A stretch of 32,386 nucleotides of DNA, taken from the NCBI GenBank assembly GCA_034687125.1, contig JAQGBZ010000561.1, positions 1 to 32,386 of the forward strand. The letters are read 5' to 3'. The DNA is from Neelides folsomi. Taxonomy: Eukaryota; Arthropoda; Collembola; Neelipleona; Neelidae. Below the pieces are notes generated by a model that searched no databases, was not told the DNA's origin, and was given only the letters and a program-made list of their open reading frames with translations. The position numbers were made by a program, and so were the translations under genes. Shown here piece after piece: positions 10,935 to 23,349 of the stretch; position 1 is the first letter of the stretch; each line of letters opens with the position of its first letter.

Positions 10935-11070
10935 CTCCTGTGTCATGTGCGAATGAGGGGGAAAGCGAGCGGGTGGATTTGAAATCTTATTGATTTATGC
11001 CTAACCGACGGCTTTCGCTTTCGTGCGAAATCCTGCGGTCCGCGGTTGGATTTCCGGCCGGCACTTCTAG
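10935..11070. ncRNA. Candidate structured RNA: G+C-rich island with nested stem-loops
   Basis: In very A+T-rich surroundings, about 10950-11065 is suddenly G+C-rich. An outer stem pairs 11003-11011 (AACCGACGG, one bulged A) with 11040-11047 (CCGCGGTT). Inside it a perfect 6-bp stem, TTTCGC 11013-11018 with GCGAAA 11025-11030, closes a six-base loop. A further CCGGCCGG palindrome follows at about 11054-11061. No reading frame explains the island. I do not recognise the class (snoRNA, Y-like and other small RNAs are all possible), and it could instead be a promoter CpG-type element. The strand is not determined. Confidence 0.3.
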
Positions 11071-11587
11071 TCTTTTTAATTACCTTTTTAATTACCAACT
11101 TTAGTCATCGAAGGTCAATGCAATTGAAAAGTGTTCATTGTACTTAATAAGTCATTTAATTAAGCTAAGAACTTTGCAATTAATTATAACTTAAAAGTAC
11201 TTTAAACTTTTACCAAACTGAAACTGCCCAACGAAAACCTTAATGTTCTCAGGAATAAGAATTAAAGTAAAGTTTTAAAGTTAAATAGAAATAGTTAAAG
11301 ATACAAGTTCAAATTGTGAATTTTAATTAACTTAAAGGTAAACAGAATCATTTGCAAATACCTAATATTAATTTTGAGTTATTTGCTCAATTTATAAAAT
11401 TACATTTCATTGCATCATTTTAATTTAAACTAAAATTAAGTTAATTTAAGCCAACTTGTTCATTTGGTCTTAAATTATAAATCTGTGTATAAGTTTGTTA
11501 TTGAATTTTGGTGTTTGATTTTTATTGTTTTAACCAGAGATTACAGAGTTACCCAAAGGAGTCAAATTAACTTAACAATTTTAAGAA

Positions 11588-14500
11588 ATGAGTCAATTAA
11601 GAAGTGGGAAAGTGTGCGGTGAAATTGAAGATCTCTTGGAACCTCGACGAAGCGGAAATGATTTCCGATGGGCTTCGAGACAATTCACTCCATCGTCATA
11701 TTTCGTCAGAGGAAAGGAAAAAGACATTAAGGAAATTCTCGCCAATGTTTTACAAACTGACAAAGTTAAAGAGGCTATTGCAGAGGTGAGTAATTAAGAT
11801 TTTAATCTTTTTAATTCTAGTTAATGATACAGCTGTAAGCGACCGGAAGTATAGAATAACTTAAAAATTATTTGATTTAATTTAACGATTTTAAATTTTA
11901 ATTCAAGGTGGCAACAAAACATGGAAGAGAAGAGAAGGAAATTGTGAAGGAAGCTCAAGCCATTTTAACTGAATTGACTCACGATTATCATCTTTATGCA
12001 ATCAGATGGTTTGGACTCATTTTATCAAAATTGGGAAAACGGCTTTATAATTCCATTCAAGTCAACACAGAAAAGCTCAATGAGGTTTACAATCAATTAA
12101 CTAAATCATATTACTTTTAATGACTTTTAAGTATCAATTTCAATTACCGTTAATTAACAATTAAAGTACTTATTTCTATTTATTTTAATTTTTTGTTTAA
12201 TTTAGATCAAACAAGCATTTGAAAACCATCCAGTGATTTTACTGCCAACACATCGAAGCTATGTTGATTTCCTTCTCATATCATACATTTGCTTTCATTA
12301 TCAACTTCCACTCCCCATCATTGCGGCTGGAATGGGTAAATGAATAAAATAACGATCCGATTAAAATATATAATTTAAATTAAATTAAACTATAATTTTA
12401 TTATGATTAGATTTCAATATATGAAGGATTTGAAAAAATTAATAGATTTTATAATAAATGTAATGGATTTTATAAAATGTAATAGATTTCATGCACATGG
12501 CCGGAGTTGGTGAATTCCTTCGTAAATCTGGAGCTTTTTTCATCCGACGCAAATTCGGTGGAGATCGTCTTTACTGGGCTTTGGTCTCTGAGTTCGTGAA
12601 GGGGATTTGCTTGGAGGGGGGTCATCCATTGGAAATGTTCGTGGAAGGGACGCGGAGTCGGTCAGGGAAATCAATTTCCCCTAAAGTTGGTGAGGAAATC
12701 AATTAAACAACTTTTGCTCAATCCCCTCACCCCAAAACTTATGTTCTTGCCAAATTTATCTCAAATTCCTTTCCCAAATTCATCTCCAAATCATTTTCGG
12801 ATCCATCTCGAAAGTGTGAAGGGAAATGAGCCGAGTTTTTTGGCAGGTCTTCTGTCGACGGCTTTGGAGCTCGTCACTTCTTCACAAATCTCCGATATTC
12901 TCATTTTACCAATATCCATGAGCTATGATCGTACTTTGGAGGAACGGCTCTATGCACATGAAATGCTCGGAACGCCAAAACCAAAAGAGTCAACAAATGT
13001 AATATAAAATATTTATACTTTATTAATTTTTTAAAAAAGGATCAGACTATGTTGGGTTAGATTATTAAAGATTAATTTAATTAATGGGCTTGATTTTTTT
13101 TTAAAATAGGGTTTAATGAAAGCCTTGCGTTGGCTCGGATCTCAATCTTACGGCAGCGTTTATGTAAACTTTGGAAGCCCCGTTTCCTTCAGGAAGTTTT
13201 CCTCTTTGAGGAATCCCGAATTCCCGCTCAATTCCTCCATCCAAGAAGCGAGTTTGGACATTGCCATCGAAGTGATTTTGGAACATAAACGGAATCTCAT
13301 CCTTCCGCTCTTTCCACTCATTTCAATCGTCCTCCTTTATAAAGTCAGTTGTTATTTTTTAATTATGTTTAAATATTTTCATTTATTAAATTAATTCTCT
13401 AGATCAATTAAGTTTTTTGCTGATTTTCTTTTACTTATTTACAAAATTATTCTAAATTGATCTTTCACTATAAATTATTAATTGTGATTAATTATGATTA
13501 TTGTGATTTCGATAAAATTGCAAAGAATGCAAAAATCCTAAACCTGTTTTAATTAACATTTAACTAACAATAAAATATTTGGTATTGTTTCAGATGTCTC
13601 GCCGTGAAAGTCGTTGCAGCATTGAAGACCTCGTTCATGCTGTTGGCAAATTGGAGGATTTGCTCTTGGCCTCTAATTACAAAGTAGGTCGACCGAACCG
13701 GAGCGATAGTTTGGAAGGAAACATCCGACTTGTGTTAAAACTTCATTCGGCCCTCGTCCCCATCCAACTCCCTTCCTCCTTCATTAATTTGACCGGCGAG
13801 GGCGAAAACATGGTCGTGGATTGGATGATTCTCCAACATTATTCAAACCAAATTCTTCCGCTGATTCTTCCCTACACCATCTTGGCCACTCTGAGGAATG
13901 AACAAGGAGATTGGGAGGAATCCGTCGGGAAGGATTTCATTTTCCTTCGTCGGCTCCTCCATCAGGATTTCGTTTCAAGAGAAGGAACCGAGTTGGAAGT
14001 AAACTATTTTTACTCTCATTAGACCTTAATTAACCCACTCAGTTCCCTCAATTCGTATTTAAGTAAATTTAACTATCTATTCAGCCATGTCTTAAGCAAA
14101 CTTTAGCATTAAAGCAAACTATCTTTATATAGGATATGTTATATGGTAAGATTAAGTAAACTAAAGCATTAAGTAAACTTTAGCATCAAGTAAAGTAAAC
14201 TATAGCATTAAGGATATCTAAGCACCTTTAACCATTAATGAGGTTCATTTGGGTAAGGTAATTAGTTTATGGAGATTACACACGGTCAATTCATTAGACA
14301 TTTAACTTGTTTGTGTGTGAGCTGGACTTGGAAATCCATCTCTACATAAATGTATGGGAAAAGTTTTGATTTATGAAGAAAGTAAAAGAAGATAAAAGTG
14401 TGAGGGATCGTCCAAAGAATTCGGATCCTTAAAATCCTTTAACTCACAGTTTTATAAACCAAGTTCTTAAACTATACATACAATGTAAATTGGCATACCA

Positions 14501-15840
14501 TACTGGATATTGCCTATATTGGTACTTTTTGGTATATTGATATTTTGATATATATTAGATGTTCATAGGTAAACCCTTAGTAGATTTAAAGGTTTTGTCT
14601 ATAGTTAGTGTGAATGTATGCGTAATTAAAATGTTATAAAGAAAGGAATTTGAAAGTTTGTTTTGAGGATTGGGACGTCTGTTTGAGTTCATTTCCGCAC
14701 AACTCGGAGGAAAAGATGAAATATTCATAATTTATTTCCGCTTTTACATCTTTCCCACTTCATTTTCTTCCCAAGTGGAAAATCAGTTTATTTTTCTATC
14801 CCTTTCAAAATTTGAATTTTTACAACTTCAACCTTACGATTTTTCAAAGTGGTTAAATCAGTTAAAAATGTGAATTTATTAAATTTTGGTTAAAGCAAAT
14901 GTTAATTTATTTAAAGTTGGTTAAATATTTCTGTTTTAATTATATACTGTAAATACTGTTATAAATACTGTTTAAAATTATTTTTTAAAGTTTAAAATTC
15001 CTAACTTTTTTTTATTAAATTTCAGGAAATGGAAAGGTCAATGGAAACATTGAAAGGATTAGAAGTGGAAGAAGAGATTTGGGGAATTCTTGAAAGTGGA
15101 CTGGAGCCTTATTTGATTGCCTATGCCGCTACGTCGAGTTTCCTTCTGAGGGTAAATCTCCTAATCATCATAATGGTTTGCTGATCCATGTTTGTAAAGG
15201 AGGGCGGAGGAGAATTGAAGGGTCTTTGCCGCGGAGTGCAAGAGGAGGTTCGGAGCGGAGTGGGAGGGATTTATCCTCGACAGTTCGGAGCCATGTGTTT
15301 GGAGACCTTAAACTACGCCGCCTCCGTCCACCAAACAATCAAAATGTGAGAGAACATTTGGCCCTATCCTTACAACATTAAAATCTTCGTCCCTTCCATT
15401 GGCCCTCAACATCCCTTACATCTTTCACAAATGGTCCCTTGCATTCGTCCCTTACATTCATCATGTTATTGAAATGGACCAAGTCTGGGCTTATTGTCTG
15501 GACCGAGTCTGGACATGTTCGTGCATTTGGATTCAACTTCTTATGCTTCCTTTATAGCCCTTGGGTCTTGGGTTTATATCCCTTGGCTTCCCTTGGTTTT
15601 ATACCCCTTTGGTTATAAATATATCCCTTCCCTTTGATTTCTTCAAGGGATTCTCTGGAAGAGTCTTTGTAGAGAGTCTTTATACTTAAAGTTAGTTGGG
15701 TATATGGGATGTTATACGTATTTATTTTATATGGGTAAATTTTATATCTGTATAGGTCGGACGGGTCGGTCGGGATTGTTGTGGAAGATAAGGAGAAGCT
15801 CGCAGCCCTCGCCACGAGACTTCGTAAGAAACACCTTTAG
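11588..15840 (+). CDS. GNPAT: Dihydroxyacetone-phosphate acyltransferase (glyceronephosphate O-acyltransferase), peroxisomal
   Basis: Ten exons: 11588-11785, 11908-12084, 12206-12335, 12486-12689, 12847-12998, 13110-13343, 13594-13998, 15026-15151, 15200-15345, 15756-15840. All junctions are GT-AG with closing phases; the product is 618 residues, close to vertebrate GNPAT. It would acylate dihydroxyacetone phosphate in the peroxisome, the first step of ether-lipid (plasmalogen) synthesis. Acyltransferase motifs are intact: LPTHRSYVDF (catalytic His141 and Asp146), GAFFIRRKFGG about 184-194, FVEGTRSRSGK (about 220-229) and LPISMSYDR. The GNPAT-specific run LGTPKPKEST follows. The last exon encodes VGIVVEDKEKLAAL and ends in KKHL, a weak match to the C-terminal peroxisomal signal whose canonical form is SKL. 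If the last intron is kept, translation stops at 15347-15349 after Lys-Met and this signal is lost. Intron 7 (13999-15025) is unusually long and carries tandem repeats. Confidence 0.93.
14090..14220. repeat. Degenerate tandem repeat in GNPAT intron 7
   Basis: Four to five irregular copies of a unit like AAGTAAACTTTAGCATT. No coding role is visible. Confidence 0.6.
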
Positions 15841-17055
15841 AAACCCTTTTAGTTCATTAACCATCTTACCTTTATTCTAAATTTTTATTCTATCATATAT
15901 CTAACTTTAAGAATAAGCTATAAAGCTATTAAGAAATAAGCTCTATAAGAAATATCTTCATAAGGAATAAGTGCACAAGGAATTAAAGGGCTACTGAGGC
16001 AGTGTGTAAATGTATAGGTTAGAAATGCTTATAAGGGAAGGAATAAGGATTGGTTTAAGGATAAGGATACATAGATATAAGTATGGGAATTATAGGGAAG
16101 ATTTGGGTGTGTTGAGAGTTGCCTTAAGGGAACCTTTGTTCTCTCCTCCAATTTGATGGAGTTTATTAGAGAAGGGAAGGGACGGGTTGTTTCCGGATCC
16201 CAGGTACTTTTATTCCTCATGACCCAAAGGGTTCAATTAACATATTTCACTATTCTTCCTTCGCCATACCCCCGCCGTCGCCAACTGAGGAGATCAACCA
16301 AACCGACGGCACAAAACTCACCCAAATATTCTTCTGTCTTCTCAATTATTTATAATATTTATGAATCCAAACTAGCTGAGAATTTCTTAATACAAACTTT
16401 AAATCTTGAGCCATAAAAGAAAGGTTGTTAGAGTTAAAGGGAAGCGGGACGAAGATTTGGTTTATTTAAATGCCAAAAACTTGACTTTACAAACTTCTTC
16501 AACTCTTTCATTTTCTCATTTAACTTCAATTGGCAAAGCAGATAAGTCGCTTATGTAGAAAATAACTTTTAGGTTTTAATGGTTTTAATGGGATTTGAAA
16601 AAAGTATTGTAAGAATGGATGGGGTTTTTAGGGTGTTTGTAAAGGGAAGATTATTTCTCCTGGAACTCCGGGTAAGAAGGAAGGAGTTGAGGTTGAGTGA
16701 TGAAAAGATGCATTTTAGGAAGGGGGAAAAACTCCGTCGACACCCGAACTCATTTTTATTCTTATAGGGAAGATGTTGAAAGTCCCGCCGTCGGTTTTGC
16801 CGTCTCCGCCGATTCTTCAACTCGTCTCGAAACTGTGAAAACTGGAAAGAGAAAAAGAAAGAATTGAACTACAGAGGATTTGAATAAAGACAATTTTCTT
16901 CCAACTCTCGACATTTCTTTCATGGGGACGGACAAAGTTCGAGACGTTCTTTTACAGTTCAAACCTTAAACCCCTTCTGGTAAACGTAAACCATTCCATT
17001 TCATATACATTTCATATACATACATTTTCTATATAAGAAAAGTTTACAAATATAC
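15841..17055. other. Region after GNPAT with unresolved moderate-G+C islands
   Basis: Two islands look exon-like on the + strand but cannot be joined with confidence. 16096-16203 lies between an AATTATAG acceptor and a CAG|GTACTT donor and is open (it includes MEFIREGKGRVV). 16632-16671 lies between TTTTTAG and CCGG|GTAAGA (GVCKGKIISPGTP). It could join 16768 in a phase that reads KMLKVPPSVLPSPP and stops. The more protein-like frame of that last piece (VESPAVGFAVSADSS, ending KRKRKN and a stop near 16866-16868) needs a different incoming phase. Several of these pieces are also open on the minus strand. They may belong to a small gene or to the 3' UTR of GNPAT. Confidence 0.25.
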
Positions 17056-18590
17056 CTATGTGATGCATTCGTACAGATATAACGATATCTGTATTTTATA
17101 TAATATATTTAAGATTTGTTTAACATTGGGATTTTGGGATATATCCATATATTTTACTTTGGGACATATATCCATATATATTACTTTGGGATATATCTGC
17201 ATGTATATTATGGTATATCCATATATTTTTGTATATTTGGACCTTCTGGACTTTTACTGCTTGAATCGTAAAATGTTGAGTTTGATACACTTGGAGTAAA
17301 TTCCCCGTCTGTGGCATCCTCACACGAACCATCTCATTTCTTATTTCAGAGTTATTTCATATGGGGAAGAAACTGAAGAAAGGAAATGTGTGGATTTTGA
17401 TATGAAACGTGTGATGATCCTTTGCATTTTAATTCCCATCAGACCTCTGTGACTTTTTAACTTTTCTCACCTTTGTATTGTAAACGGTTGAGTTGTAAGT
17501 GGAAGGTTTGTATATATTTGGATCATAAAATGGTAAATGGTTCTAAATGGTAAATGTTCATTTTGTTCATAAAAGCTCATTGGAGTCGATTGAGGTAATT
17601 TGTGAAGGAAAAAGGGAAATGGAAAACTGCAAGGGAAGTGCAAGCTGGATCTGAACAATCTACAGATTCCTGGGAAAGAAACGATTCCTTAACAAAATAC
17701 ATATTTATGTATATAGTTTTAATTCTTATATACTTTTCTATAGTATCATATATTTTTTCACATTTAGTTAGAATGTATATTACATACAATATATATTATA
17801 TATATATATAAAATATATATTGTATTATGGTGTGGGTATTTGAAGGAATTGGGTTTTTGTATTGAGGGTGCGATGTTTTCTCATGGGTTGTAAATGGAGC
17901 AGAGTCCTCATCCGACTTCCCTCCCTCATTGAGCTCAAATTCCAGGTCGGGTCTCGGATTTACCACTTGACGGCAGGTTGGCTCAAGGCAACCGATCATT
18001 ATGAAATGGAACAAAGAAACATTCGCCTAGGGTCCTTCAAATACGTCTACCTTATATCTTATATTACTATGATATTAGAAATGCATTGAATATTCCCTTC
18101 AATTCTCTCCTTCACTTCTTCACACTTCAAACTCACAAGACTGAGATGAGGCTGAGCAGTAAATGACGTCCAAGGACAAAGATGATAAAGCCCAAGAGAA
18201 AGACCTTAACAGTAAAACCCGCAAATATTCAGTCCATCATTGTACAAATATACCCTCAACATTTGCATTCAACTTATATTGGAAAAACATACTAAAATGA
18301 CGAAATAAATACAATAACATACAAAAATATTATTTATCTATAGGTAAAATATGTAATTGGTATAATGCTTCTTAGCTCCTTATTAAATAAGTTTTTATGA
18401 TTCTTAACTTCTTAAGTTTATGTGATACTTAACTTCTTAATTTCTTAAGCTTATAAGAATCTTAATATTTTTTAAAGTAAATATGATTTTAAGATTTGTT
18501 CAATTTAAGATTTGGGTTATAATGAACATTAGGTAAAAGTTAGATTGGAAGGAGTTGATATAAATGTGTTTAGTTATTAATTGTAATTAA
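17056..18590. other. Mostly non-coding, A+T-rich, with one exon-like island
   Basis: 17120-17240 is a degenerate tandem repeat of units like TTTGGGATATATCCATATAT. 17785-17824 is an AT-rich inverted repeat (13-bp arms TACAATATATATT). An island at about 17862-18045 is open on the + strand (SRVLIRLPSLIELKFQ, then WLKATDHYEMEQRN) but also partly open on the minus strand, and no flanking exons fit. 18370-18480 holds irregular copies of CTTAACTTCTTAAG. Confidence 0.3.
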
Positions 18591-20323
18591 AGGATGAAAG
18601 AGAAAATGTTGGTTTCCCTTTAGTTCTACATTTAGTTGTAAAAGGAATTAGTGTGGAGCGTAATGTGGCTCTTCGGATTTTATCGGGGAGGGTTCCTTCC
18701 CTATGACTTAGCCCTAACTGCTTTCAAATACCCTACATAAAATAGATTGCTATACTTACACAATATTCTATATACTACATACAGATACTTATACCTTACA
18801 TTTACACATATACCGTAAATTTAATATTACACATATAAGTATAGAAGGGGTGGAAAATGAGTTTTATATATCCTTTTCCACATCTTCTCTTATCCTTCCT
18901 TTTCCCTATCTCCTTCCCTAACAATAGTTGAGAACCATTCTCCGATTCCCCTACATTTATCATTTAAAGTTTCTCTTTGATTAATTACCCTTTTAATTAA
19001 TAAATATATTTAGACCTCAATACTTTTAATGATTCCAAATATTCAATTTCCAATTTTAATCTAATTTCTATTTCAAATAATTTCTATTTAGTTAATTTCT
19101 ATTTTTCCAATTTCTATTTTTCTAATTGTAAGTTCAATTTTATTTGATTTCTATTGCAATTTTATTTCCAATTCCCAATTCCAATTGACAAGTAATGATT
19201 TGTCTCAAATTGGTCAATGAAGTCGTCTTTATTGTAACCTGAGCCTGATTTGTCTCTTGTGAGATTGAAGGTGTGTATGTATAGAATTAGTATCTGGAGG
19301 GTGGTTTTGGTCCTTGGCTGGAATCCTGTATTTGTTCTGCCTGGAGGAGTTGCATGACCCCGCAAACCCTCCCCGTCTCTTCAAAGTCCCAGCCTCAGCC
19401 TCCATGTGAAGTTCTGTATCTCTATAATTTGGATATCGTTGGACCTGCTCAGCCAACGAAGAAGTCCCAGGGCTCACATAGGAAAGTTTCCCCTGCTTCA
19501 CTTCCAGCAAAACCTCCAGCTTACATTCCCTATAACTCATAAACTCCCTGCAGAACAAGGGAGGCTGCAAGAACCCTATAGGAATACTCAGCTTTATATC
19601 CTCACTTTATACACACTCTGTATATACAGATATACAGATGTTATATACAGATATTACAGATGTTATATACAAAGGTTTAAAGGGAGTTGGATGCAGTTAT
19701 GCAGGGACGTATATAATATATATATATGGATATATCCGGAGTTTATACAGAGTTGTATGCCAGGGATGGATTTTGGTTGGGAAGCAGCTGAGAGGGGAGG
19801 AACTCCCTCACCCACCCAGACGTCTATTCAGACTCCTCCCGAACGCCGACCCATCAACACCCAAACCATGCTCCCTCCGAGAAAACATCCAAAACCCTAT
19901 ACGCAAAAGTCTCAAAAGTCTCAAACTCCCAAGTAATTGACAAAAATCATAATCATTAAGAAAGTGAGATTTTAACTAATTACTAAAACTCACCAATATT
20001 GAAACCGTTTTGAGTTAAATCCAGTAAAGTTGAATTAAACAACTCAAGAATATCTTGAAGACAAAGGGAGTATTTAAAATTAAGCTTAATTTACAGTTAA
20101 AGATAATTGGAATTAAAGTCATAGAATTTCAAAGCTAAACTAAAGAAAGTTTACTAAATATTGTAAGTTTACTAAATATAGTAAGTTAACTAAATATAGT
20201 TAAAGTTATTATATAAGCTAAATTGGAATGTTAAACTTATAACTGGGAGTTAAAGTCAGTGTTGTGATTAAAGGGAGATTTAGTTTAAAGGGGTTTAAAG
20301 GAGTTTAAAGTTAAATTGTGAAA
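18591..20323. other. Upstream region of the unrecognised gene; islands with several open frames
   Basis: 19040-19180 is a pyrimidine-rich run of AATTTCTATTT-like units. 19354-19542 is open on + with a Pro-rich protein-like reading (PTKKSQGSHRKVSPASLPAK, ending PPAYIPYNS), but the minus strand is open over 19229-19570 as well. About 19745-19940 is open in two + frames. 19612-19680 repeats TATATACAGATAT units. 20147-20210 holds three copies of a 19-base unit like GTAAGTTTACTAAATATA. One or more islands may be real exons, but I cannot choose a strand or frame. Confidence 0.3.
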
Positions 20324-21101
20324 ATGTTGCGTTTTAACAATCAACCGATTCCGAAGCCTGTTGACTTTTACCGACCATTGTCAGTAGACGTTTCGGTTGA
20401 ATATGAATTGCCCAAGGAAGTCGCTCCACCGCCCGGGTCAGCTCCGCTCCTCATCATCCACCCGTCGGCCTATGTCCGGAACAAAAAAGAAAAAGACCTG
20501 AATTCGTTGCTCTACTTGCGGGCAGCACTGCCACAGCAGAGTTGTTCAAGACCCGAACAGCCGCGGTATTCAAGTGTTCAGAATCCTTTGTTCCATCGGA
20601 GTGACCGAAGGACCGGGAGTTCAGTTTGCCCGTATGGGAAATGTGATGAGTGCTACACGAGTGGGAGTTCCGGGAGTTCTGCCGGGTCAGCACGGGGGAA
20701 AAAACCCGGCGGGGGCCGGAATTTAAATAATAGTAGTTCACTAAGAGATCTTATCCCACGGCTCGGCCTTCCTAACCCGGCTTTTTTAAACAACAACCCG
20801 ACCACGACCACGACGACGAATTCTAAAAGGCTGCGGATGTCCAACGTGGCCGAACCGCTCAATTTGGCCTTTGGGACTTCGGCCGGGCAGTTGGCCGCTT
20901 TGGCGCTGAACAAAGGGCCTTATGCCAACTATACCGACCAGGCCTTTGACTTTGCCCAATTAAGAATTCCAAGTCTGAGGGTGGAAAAGGGTTCTGGGTC
21001 CGATTCGGGAGTTTGCTCCGAAAATGACTCGGATGTCTCGCCACCGATGATCGGCACGTTGGGGAGAAGATCTGTCATTTCACAGGAATTGACGTCAGCC
21101 G
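20324..21101 (+). CDS. Large first coding exon of an unrecognised protein (Pro/Ser/Gly-rich)
   Basis: A 778-base exon starting at ATG 20324 and ending at a strong donor (GCCG|GTAAGT, phase 1) encodes 259 residues. Composition changes sharply from the A+T-rich flanks to balanced, with G/C at third positions, a strong sign of coding. The N terminus (PKPVDFYRPLSVDVSVEYEL, then APLLIIHPSAYVR) looks structured. A small Cys group (CPYGKCDEC) is followed by Ser/Gly-rich and Asn/Thr runs. The later part (SGSDSGVCSENDSDVSPP) is acidic and Ser-rich, like a phosphorylated regulatory tail. Reading past the donor gives a stop at 21149-21151. The layout suggests a disordered nuclear or scaffold protein, but I do not recognise the family. 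Confidence 0.6.
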
Positions 21102-21222
21102 GTAAGTTGTCGTTTACACAAAAAAATCCTTTTTTCTCAGAAACACTCTAAACTTAAATACTTAACTGATAGGAAAAAATCTCAAATCATTCAAAATCAT
21201 GATAAAATTCTTACAATATAAG

Positions 21223-21290
21223 AAAACCCGGCTAATGTAAAAATCCGGGTAAATGTAAAAACCCGTCTAATGTAAAAATCCGGGTAAATA
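21223..21290. repeat. Two copies of a 35-bp unit with CCCGG/CCGGG inverted core
   Basis: Copies start at 21223 and 21258, each running ACCCG, TAATGTAAAAAT, CCGGGTAAAT. Each copy can form a short hairpin through its CCCG and CGGG ends; the first pairs ACCCGG with CCGGGT. Confidence 0.75.
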
Positions 21291-21879
21291 TTATGTAATG
21301 CCTGGTAGTTGAGAATTTAAGAATACCCAGTAATTAAAATGTAAAAAGATTCTTCTTGGAACTTGAAAAATCTCATTATTTTTACGACTGAGGTTTTTTA
21401 TGTAAGATTTGAGTTATTTTTTCATGTAAGATTCGAATTGTGTATTTCTTATGCAATTGAATGTCAGGTCTTGTGTAATTTTATATAAAGGATCTTAACG
21501 AGGTTTTGAGGATCTCTTGAAAGTCTTGAACTGGGTTTGACAAAGATTTGTCATTTTGTTCCCTGACGTCTCTCTGTGGATTTTGTATGCTGAAGGTGTA
21601 TTTTAGTCTTTTCAATTTTCTTCATTGTTTGGTGGATGTTTTTTTGACGTTCCTCATGAGCGGGTGCGGAGAGAAGCAGGGAGAGGTCTGCGTGGTCCTT
21701 ATGAGAAAAACGTCGACCGCATTGGGAGGAAAAAATGGAGGAAAAGGGATTGAGAAAGAGGAAGGAACAGAAGCATAGCCCTTTCCCACACTAACAAAAC
21801 CTCGGCTCATTACAGGACCATTATTTTATTTTCACCTCAGGACAAGGACAAAATGAGCAAAATCACAAAATACTCACCA

Positions 21880-22070
21880 AATATAAAATCCATACAAGAT
21901 TCATACAAAATCCATCCAACTCAATGCAAAATTCATACAAAATCCATCCAACTCCATACAAAATCCACACAAGATTCATACATATAAAATCCATACAAGT
22001 CCATATGAGACTCGTATAATATAAATCGTGTAATTTCAAGTCATATAATACAATCCATATCCATATGCAA
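21880..22070. repeat. Degenerate tandem repeat of ATACAAAATCCATCCAACTC-like units
   Basis: Irregular copies of a unit of about 20-30 bases containing CATACAAAATCCAT run through this stretch and decay rightwards. Frames through it on the minus strand (repeating Met-Asn-Leu-Val-Trp-Ile) come from the repeat and are not genes. Confidence 0.7.
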
Positions 22071-23349
22071 TCCGATTCATATAAATCCTCGCATCCGCTC
22101 AAATCCCTTTTTGCATTATCTTCAAGAACATTTCCCGTTACTTATTTTAATTTTAATCCTTTTCTCATACTAACGTATTCGAAATATCTGATATGTACAG
22201 GTATACGTTTTTCTACAATATTGTTGACTATTGGATCCTTTTCTTCCAATTATTAAAATAATTCAATTGCAATTGGCTTTTGGCTAATGATGAAATTGTA
22301 GCGAACTGCTTCTGTTCCTTTTCATGTTTAATAACTTTGATGTTTCTCAATAATAAAATTGGCGTTGCGGTGTGGGGATTTTGAGCAGAACATTTGGCAA
22401 AAGTTTGACCAGCTTTTCATTTACTTTTTCCACACATACAACTTTGAATCAACTTTGTTCAACCTCATAGACCTAACTACAGATCCTCACATATTTTACA
22501 ACTTATTTTCCTTTTATACAATAAAGTTCAACTTACATACAGTACACACATTACAATTACTATATACATATTACATAGGTGCTTATATATCTATATCATT
22601 TAGGTAAAGTCCACACAGATTGGATTCTGTATGTACATTACATATGTACATACAAAATTCAAAATACAAACATGTACTATATTATACTCTTTAAGTATTT
22701 TTACACAAGTTTATTTAAGGTAGTTAGTTAAGGTTGCAGTATTATTAGTTATAGTTATACTTAAAGTATACTCATTTTAAGACTTATGTTCTTATATTAA
22801 GTTTGAGAAAGTATTGAAGATAGTAGCGGTGCATTTAAGGCTTATTTAGTGTGCATTGGCCCTTTTCAGCTGGACGCAAGGAAGGAACTGAAGGAAGATT
22901 GAAGATTATAGCCAGAATGTGAAGAACATAGGGAGAGTATGAAGAGATAGAACATAAGGATAGTGGAATATGTACAGGGAGAGGTTGTTAGGATATGTCT
23001 ATTGGGTATATTGTCGGTGAGTTTCCCTCCTGGCATTGTGAGGATGATGGCAAGGTGGGTGGAGAATTTACAGATGGGATCTACGGAATGTTGCGGCTCA
23101 CAAACTCCTCCATCTCTTCATGAACCAAGAGGAAGTTTCAGCCGCTCTTCCGTTTCACAGGCACAAAACTCAGCACTCAAATGGGAAATTTTAGATTTAG
23201 GAACAAATCACACAATTAACAATAAGCTCCAAATCCCCAGACTCACAATGTCTCGACTAAAAATGAAAATTCACAATTCGCGACGAGGCCAACACTCACA
23301 TTCATATTGATTTTAAGCAAAAACCCTTGGAAAAATCCACTAGACGGGA

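Larger units (their letters stand above)
10286..11587. other. Intergenic region between the zinc finger gene and GNPAT
   Basis: No open frame of interest. It holds probable poly(A) signals for the upstream gene (AATAAA near 10679 and 10775), a 60-bp perfect palindrome, and a G+C-rich island with stem-loop potential (both listed separately). An acceptor-like TTTTAACCAG ends at 11537, 50 bases before the GNPAT ATG, and probably marks a 5'-UTR splice or trans-splice site. Confidence 0.5.

Noticed and set aside
6928..15840. An operon joining the nitrobindin-finger gene and GNPAT
   Set aside because: The 1.3-kb gap with its own palindrome, poly(A) signals and separate acceptor upstream of GNPAT is too long for a typical nematode-style operon spacing.
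16632..16868. A spliced product joining GVCKGKIISPGTP to the frame with VESPAVGFAVSADSS and KRKRKN
   Set aside because: The phases do not match. The first piece leaves one base, and the second needs two incoming bases to stay in that frame, so the attractive protein cannot be made from these sites.
19406..19936. A 176-codon open frame on the + strand
   Set aside because: It crosses clear simple-sequence DNA (ATACAGATAT units), has no stable composition along its length, and competes with open frames on both strands. Kept only as an unresolved island.
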